DNA from: Cyanobacteria bacterium RU_5_0
GTDB taxonomy: Bacteria; Cyanobacteriota; Cyanobacteriia; Elainellales; Elainellaceae
Direction of reading: 5' to 3'
DNA length: 49,113 nucleotides
NCBI GenBank assembly: GCA_012033255.1
Contig: JAAUSF010000027.1
Span: 1 to 49,113, forward strand
The stretch's first letter is position 1, and each line of letters starts with the position of its first letter. Positions 44,332-49,113 of this stretch are shown here, one piece after another. Position numbers and translations under genes: made by a program. The notes under the pieces were generated by a model, which saw only the letters and a program-made list of their open reading frames with translations, searched no databases and was not told where the DNA came from.

Positions 44332-47300
44332 ATGGTTTTCCAACTGCAAATTCTGCACGCTTCTGACGGAGAAGCAGGAATTCCCGCACTAACGGATGCG
44401 GATAACTTTTCCACGGTCATCAATGCCCTCAGAGATGACTATGACAATACGGTGATTCTATCTTCCGGCGACAATTATCTGCCAGGTCCTTTCTTTTCTG
44501 CTGGAAGCGATAGTGAACTCGATACAGTACTGGGCAGTGCAGGTGTCGGACGGGCAGATATCGCCATTCTGAACGAAATTGGGATTCAAGCGGCTGCTTT
44601 TGGCAACCATGAATTTGATTTGGGCACTTCTACGATCGCCAGTTTGATTGAAGCCGATGATGCCTATCCGGGCACCCTCTTCCCCTACCTCAGTGCTAAC
44701 CTCGACTTTGCTGGCGATGCTAACCTTGCCGATTTAGTCGTTCCCGATGGACAAGCACCGCTCCCCAATAGCATCTCCAAGAGCGTCGTCATTGATGTCA
44801 ACGGCGAGAAGGTTGGAGTCATCGGTGCCACAACACCGACCCTGGCTAGCATTTCATCTCCCGGTGCAGGTGTCATTGTTGATCCTCAGCCATTTGCAGG
44901 TAATCCGACGCCAGAACAGTTAGATGCATTAGCAACGATCATTCAAGATGCGGTGGATGAGCTAACTAGCCAGGGAATCAACAAAATCATTCTGTTGGCT
45001 CATATGCAGCAGTTGTTCATCGAACGGGAATTAGCCAAGCGCCTGACCGATGTTGACGTGGTAATTGCTGGAGGATCGCACACGCTGTTGCCCGATGCAA
45101 CCGATCGACTGCGTCCGGGAGATGAAGCCCCTGATGATATCTCCTATCCGATCGTTGAAACAAACCCCGATGGCGAGGAAGTTCTCGTCGTCAACACGGC
45201 TGCCAACTACACCTATGTCGGTCGCTTAGTTGCCACCTTTGATGACGAAGGCAAGATCGACCTCGACAGCCTCGACCCCACCCTCAACGGAGCTTATGCC
45301 ACCGATGCAGACAGCGTTGCCGCACTGACCGCAACGAATCCAGCCGAACCTGACCCAGAAGTCGATGCGATCACCGATGCACTCGAATCTGTCATTGTCG
45401 TCAAAGACAGCAATCTCTTCGGGGAAACAGAGGTATTCCTCAATGGCACTCGTGGCAATGTCCGCACGGAAGAAACTAACTTAGGCAACCTCACTGCTGA
45501 CGCCAATCTATTTGCGGCTCAGCAAGCTGATTCCACCGCTGTAATTTCACTCAAAAACGGCGGCGGCATTCGCGACAATATTGGAGCGATCGAAGCGGCA
45601 CCGGGTTCCACCGATCCAGATGATGTGGTCAAATTACCGCCGCCCGCCAACCCTTTAGCCGGTAAGGAAGAAGGCGATATTTCGCAATTAGACATCGAAA
45701 ACTCCTTGCGCTTCAACAATGCCCTCAGCTTAGTCACATTGACCGCCGCCCAACTCAAAGACGTGATGGAACATGCGGTTTCTGGAGTTGCCCCTGGACG
45801 CACTCCTGGAGCCTTCCCACAAATTGGTGGCTTCCGGTTTAGCTTTGATCCCAATGGCATCCCTCGCAGTGACACTGATCCGGGTAGTCGCATTCGATCG
45901 CTGGCGATCGTCGATGAAAATGACACCGTGATTGATGTCGTGGTGCAAAATGGCGAAGTCGTGGGTGATCCAAGTCGCACCTTCCGCATGGTGACATTGA
46001 GCTTCCTGGCAGACGGCGGCGATCGCTATCCCTTCCCAGACTTTGCCGCGACCTCAAATCGAGTCGATCTCCTGGAAGAGGGGGTTCAGACGGGCGGTGC
46101 AACCTTCACCGATAACGGTAGCGAACAAGATGCGTTTGCTGAATATTTACTCAACATTGGCACCTTCAACGAACCTGATGTTGACCCAGAAGAGGATACA
46201 CGAATTCGCAATTTGTCTGTCGCACCGGATGATATTATTCCTGATCCCGGAACCGACCCAGGTACAGATCCCGGAACCGATCCAGGCGAGATTCCGCAAT
46301 ACACGCAAGCAGAATTAAACGATCAACTTGTTCTGGCCATCAACTGGACACAAGAATCCGGTGAATATGCGGCAGTTGCCTATCAAGCTTACGCATCTGC
46401 GAAAGCCGCCTTTGATCAAGCCTTAGCCGCAGGGGTGGAAAATCCGGTGGTTGTGTTGGATATTGATGAAACAGCACTTGACAACAGCGCCTTTGAAGCC
46501 GGATTGATTGACACTAACAATCAATTCTCCAGTTCGATCTGGAATCCCTGGATTCTCTCTGAGAATGCTACTGCAATTCCAGGAGCCGTTGAATTTGTCA
46601 ACTATGTGAATGCAAACGGAGGTCGTGCTTTCTTTGTTTCCGATCGCGATGAAAGCAGCACCGATGACACCAACAAGAATGATCTGGAACAAGCCACGAT
46701 CAACAATTTGCTCAAAGTCGGATTCACTGGAATCAGCGATGAAACTGTGCTGCTTCGCGGCGAATTCACAGGTATCGTGAACGGGAACGTCAGTGAATCT
46801 AAAGAATTCCGTCGAATTGCGATCGAAGATGGCAGCATTAATGCCACCGATTACAACACGGTTGTTTTAGTCGGTGATAACCTGAATGACTTCGATAATG
46901 ATGCAGGTATCTCCAATACCGATCGCCGTGCTTATGTAGAGTCGATTCGCGATCGGTATGGTGTCTATGCGCCAGGTCAACCCGCTTACATTGTTCTTCC
47001 CAACTCCCAATATGGTGCCTGGGAACAAGGTTTATACGATGCGGCAGCCTTCGGCAAAGACCAATGGTTCCAACTCGATCCCTCTGAGAAAAACTTCCAG
47101 CGCAAGCAAGCATTAGATGTCTGGGATGCGCCGGATGAACTCGAAGCGGGCATTACATCGGGTGGCGCACAAGACAAACTGAATGAACAGTTAGTCTTGG
47201 CAATCAACTGGACGCAAGAATCGGGTGAATTTGATGCTCTCGCCTATCAAGCCTATGCCGCCGCCAAACTGGCATTTGATCAAGCGATCGCAGATGGCAT

Positions 47301-48936
47301 CACCAATCCATCTGTCGTCCTGGACTTAGACGAAACCGTGCTTGATAACAGTCTTTATGAAGCGTGGCTGATTGACAAAGACATCCAGTTCTCTAGCAGG
47401 ACGTTTGACCAATGGATTCTCTCGGAAGACGCAACAGCCGTCGCCGGAGCGATCGATTTTATTAACTATGTCACTGCCAATGGAGGTCGCGCCTTCTTTG
47501 TGTCCGATCGCGATGAAAGCACGATCGACGACACCAACACTAATGATTTGGAGCAAGCCACTATCAATAACTTGCTTGCACTTGGCGTTGTCGATGCAAC
47601 AGATGAAAATGTTCTACTGCGCGGCGAATTCACAGGCATCGTCAATGGCAATGTCAGCACCTCCAAAGAGTTCCGTCGCATCGCCGTTGAAGATGGCAGC
47701 GCCGACGGCACCAATTACACAACGGTTGTTTTAGTTGGCGATAACCTCAACGATTTTGACGATGATGCCGGAGTATTGAACAGCGATCGTCGTCCTTACG
47801 TCGATTCAATTCGCGATCGTTACGGCGTTTACAGCCCCGATCAACCCGCCTATATCGCCCTTTCTAATCCGCAATATGGCGCATGGGAACAAGGCTTGTA
47901 TGATCCGGCTGCCTTCGGGAGAGCGCAATGGTTCCAACTCGATCCAGCCGAGAAAAACATTCAACGGAAACAAACCCTGACTCGCTGGACAGTTGAAGCA
48001 GGCGAAGTCTTCACAGGTTTCCCGGAAACGCCCAACGGAGAGGGAGGACAGAAGCCCTTTGAGTTCACTCGTGGCGATAGCCTCGGATTAATTATCAACT
48101 TCGGTGGCGTTGGTGTGAGTACCAATCCGACAGGCACTATTCTCGCTGAGGTTGACACGCTCAAGTTTACAGGCGAAGGCTTGACGGCTGAAAATCTACT
48201 CCTGACTCAGCAGGGGGATGATCTGATCGTGAGCTTCGATGGCATTCTAGATACGCGAGTTCTGCTGAAGAATGTCAAACTGGAAAACCTGGATAACTTG
48301 CGGCGCGAAACATTAGCCTCGATCGACATTGGTAATATCCTCTTCGATGGACAACCCGAAATCGCCGACAGTTTCGATGTCATCAATGCCGACTTCACGA
48401 TCAACTCGGTCTTCAACGACAACAGCGTCACCTTCCTGAATGACCTGGATAACCAGGTGAAAGGCTATGATTTCGATTCCGATGACGTGATCAATGCTCA
48501 AGGTGGCGATGATCAGCTAGAAGGGTTGAGTGGCGATGACACGTTGCGCGGTGGAGCAGGCAATGACATTCTTCTGGGTGGCTCAGGCAATGATGCGCTG
48601 GCAGGGAATGCAGGCAATGACTTCCTCGCGGGTGGGGCAGGCAATGACACGCTACAAGGCGGCAGTGGCGATGATTTGTTTGTTCTAGCTCTGAATGCTG
48701 GCAGCGATATCATCACTGATTTTGAAGACGAGGCAGACTTGCTGGCATTGTCGGATAATCTGACGTTTGACCAACTGACGATCGCCCAATCTGGCAGCGT
48801 GACGTTTGACCAACTGACGATCGCCCAATCTGGCAGCGATACTCAAATCAGCGTTACGGCAACTGACCGAGTGCTAGCAACCTTAATCGGTATCCAATCC
48901 AGCACGATCACCAGTGCCGATTTCATCCTGAGCTAA
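44332..48936 (+). CDS. RTX 5'-nucleotidase fused to two tandem e(P4)-type acid phosphatases
   Basis: 1534 residues from the ATG at 44332 (a GTG at 44320 is possible). Residues 1-320 are a calcineurin-like phosphoesterase ([14 protein letters not shown] at about 46, GNHEFD at about 91, GGSHTLL) and about 350-640 the 5'-nucleotidase C-terminal domain (NGGGIRDN at about 409, [10 protein letters not shown]). After a linker of PGTD repeats come two HAD-type acid phosphatase domains of the lipoprotein e(P4) family with a 288-residue period: DIDET (about 710) and DLDET (about 998), each with [15 protein letters not shown] and [10 protein letters not shown] spacer domain and RTX repeats (about 1390-1450) end the protein. 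It would take phosphate from nucleotides produced by the nuclease of the first protein. No signal peptide; type I secretion expected. A 39-bp exact duplication lies near the 3' end. Confidence 0.9.
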   Translation: MVFQLQILHASDGEAGIPALTDADNFSTVINALRDDYDNTVILSSGDNYLPGPFFSAGSDSELDTVLGSAGVGRADIAILNEIGIQAAAFGNHEFDLGTSTIASLIEADDAYPGTLFPYLSANLDFAGDANLADLVVPDGQAPLPNSISKSVVIDVNGEKVGVIGATTPTLASISSPGAGVIVDPQPFAGNPTPEQLDALATIIQDAVDELTSQGINKIILLAHMQQLFIERELAKRLTDVDVVIAGGSHTLLPDATDRLRPGDEAPDDISYPIVETNPDGEEVLVVNTAANYTYVGRLVATFDDEGKIDLDSLDPTLNGAYATDADSVAALTATNPAEPDPEVDAITDALESVIVVKDSNLFGETEVFLNGTRGNVRTEETNLGNLTADANLFAAQQADSTAVISLKNGGGIRDNIGAIEAAPGSTDPDDVVKLPPPANPLAGKEEGDISQLDIENSLRFNNALSLVTLTAAQLKDVMEHAVSGVAPGRTPGAFPQIGGFRFSFDPNGIPRSDTDPGSRIRSLAIVDENDTVIDVVVQNGEVVGDPSRTFRMVTLSFLADGGDRYPFPDFAATSNRVDLLEEGVQTGGATFTDNGSEQDAFAEYLLNIGTFNEPDVDPEEDTRIRNLSVAPDDIIPDPGTDPGTDPGTDPGEIPQYTQAELNDQLVLAINWTQESGEYAAVAYQAYASAKAAFDQALAAGVENPVVVLDIDETALDNSAFEAGLIDTNNQFSSSIWNPWILSENATAIPGAVEFVNYVNANGGRAFFVSDRDESSTDDTNKNDLEQATINNLLKVGFTGISDETVLLRGEFTGIVNGNVSESKEFRRIAIEDGSINATDYNTVVLVGDNLNDFDNDAGISNTDRRAYVESIRDRYGVYAPGQPAYIVLPNSQYGAWEQGLYDAAAFGKDQWFQLDPSEKNFQRKQALDVWDAPDELEAGITSGGAQDKLNEQLVLAINWTQESGEFDALAYQAYAAAKLAFDQAIADGITNPSVVLDLDETVLDNSLYEAWLIDKDIQFSSRTFDQWILSEDATAVAGAIDFINYVTANGGRAFFVSDRDESTIDDTNTNDLEQATINNLLALGVVDATDENVLLRGEFTGIVNGNVSTSKEFRRIAVEDGSADGTNYTTVVLVGDNLNDFDDDAGVLNSDRRPYVDSIRDRYGVYSPDQPAYIALSNPQYGAWEQGLYDPAAFGRAQWFQLDPAEKNIQRKQTLTRWTVEAGEVFTGFPETPNGEGGQKPFEFTRGDSLGLIINFGGVGVSTNPTGTILAEVDTLKFTGEGLTAENLLLTQQGDDLIVSFDGILDTRVLLKNVKLENLDNLRRETLASIDIGNILFDGQPEIADSFDVINADFTINSVFNDNSVTFLNDLDNQVKGYDFDSDDVINAQGGDDQLEGLSGDDTLRGGAGNDILLGGSGNDALAGNAGNDFLAGGAGNDTLQGGSGDDLFVLALNAGSDIITDFEDEADLLALSDNLTFDQLTIAQSGSVTFDQLTIAQSGSDTQISVTATDRVLATLIGIQSSTITSADFILS
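48761..48838. repeat. Exact 39-bp tandem duplication inside the coding region
   Basis: Two identical copies in a row, in frame, adding 13 residues ([12 protein letters not shown] plus one) near the C-terminus of the second giant protein. The lack of any difference suggests a recent event or an assembly artefact. Confidence 0.95.
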
Positions 48937-48955
48937 TCTCTAAACCAAATTACAG

Positions 48956-49113
48956 CCACCTGTAAATTTTCTGTTGATGTATGCATGGTGTCGGGGCAAT
49001 CCTGTGTGATTGCCCTGATTTAATCCTGTGTGATTGCCCTGATTTAATCCTGTGTGATTGACCCTGATTTAATCCTGTGTGATTGCCCTGATTTAATCCT
49101 GTGTCGATTGCCT
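48956..49113. repeat. Family D element, copy 2, running into a 24-bp tandem array
   Basis: Head at 48956-49018 matches 32906-32969. From 48999 a unit of 24 bp (ATCCTGTGTGATTGCCCTGA plus TTTA) repeats four times, one copy being 25 bp, then runs off the window in a fifth. The array starts inside the hairpin of the head. Confidence 0.9.

Noticed and set aside
34253..48936. Prophage or transposon origin of the giant genes
   Set aside because: No integrase, transposase, tRNA site or flanking duplication was seen, and HIP1 sites are as common inside as outside.
1..49113. tRNA, rRNA or known riboswitches
   Set aside because: No cloverleaf with a TTC-containing arm, rRNA core sequence or recognisable riboswitch was found by reading; a covariance search could still find weak ones.

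Overview
The window is cyanobacterial chromosome. It carries psaA-psaB for photosystem I, many cyanobacteria-restricted hypothetical families (DUF3119, DUF3086, DUF4436), and very frequent GCGATCGC (HIP1) sites. Several families of short palindromic repeats fill the gaps between genes. A TftA-like cell-wall protein, a family known from filamentous forms, hints at a filamentous species, but the genus cannot be fixed from sequence alone. No rRNA, tRNA, insertion sequence or CRISPR array was recognised.

Layout: 1-5240 holds the 5' part of nadD (cut by the window edge), murC and murB (peptidoglycan precursors), a YbaB/EbfC nucleoid protein and a TftA-like amidase-type protein. 5241-14760 holds dnaG, a DUF4436 membrane protein, a Tat/lipoprotein Rieske protein, a lumenal or periplasmic pentapeptide-repeat protein, yraN, a short unknown, queA and a proline/glutamate-rich lipoprotein that converges on and overlaps queA. 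15026-19872 holds a small unknown protein diverging from a tandem-HTH regulator, a Uma2 nuclease-like protein, and an M16 peptidase pair in which the second lacks the zinc motif. 20234-26016 (minus strand) holds psaA-psaB, a clear terminator, then two small unknown membrane-associated genes. 27210-32151 holds a large unknown membrane protein, a small convergent membrane protein, and an mlaE-DUF3119-DUF3086 set linked to lipid transport. 32152-34130 is repeat-rich and holds a small peptide with two SAGxDGG motifs and a ChaB-like gene.

The most striking part is 34131-48936. Two adjacent same-strand genes encode giant proteins of about 3331 and 1534 residues. Each lacks an N-terminal signal peptide and ends in RTX calcium-binding repeats, the usual mark of type I secretion. 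Between them they carry an extracellular nuclease module (OB-fold plus endonuclease/exonuclease/phosphatase), a second EEP domain, two phytase-like esterase domains, a beta-propeller 3-phytase, a PhoD phosphodiesterase/phosphatase, a 5'-nucleotidase, and two tandem e(P4)-type acid phosphatases. Taken together they read as a secreted assembly that could strip phosphate from nucleic acids, nucleotides, phytate and phosphodiesters. The first gene is preceded by a 20-codon reading frame with a strong ribosome-binding site inside a hairpin, overlapping the long reading frame as GTGA. This suggests translational control, but it is inference.

Intergenic DNA is a second theme. It holds a 112-bp three-hairpin element in two copies, a 63-bp element that in both copies runs into tandem repeats, a hairpin family with paired base changes between copies, and a twin-hairpin family.
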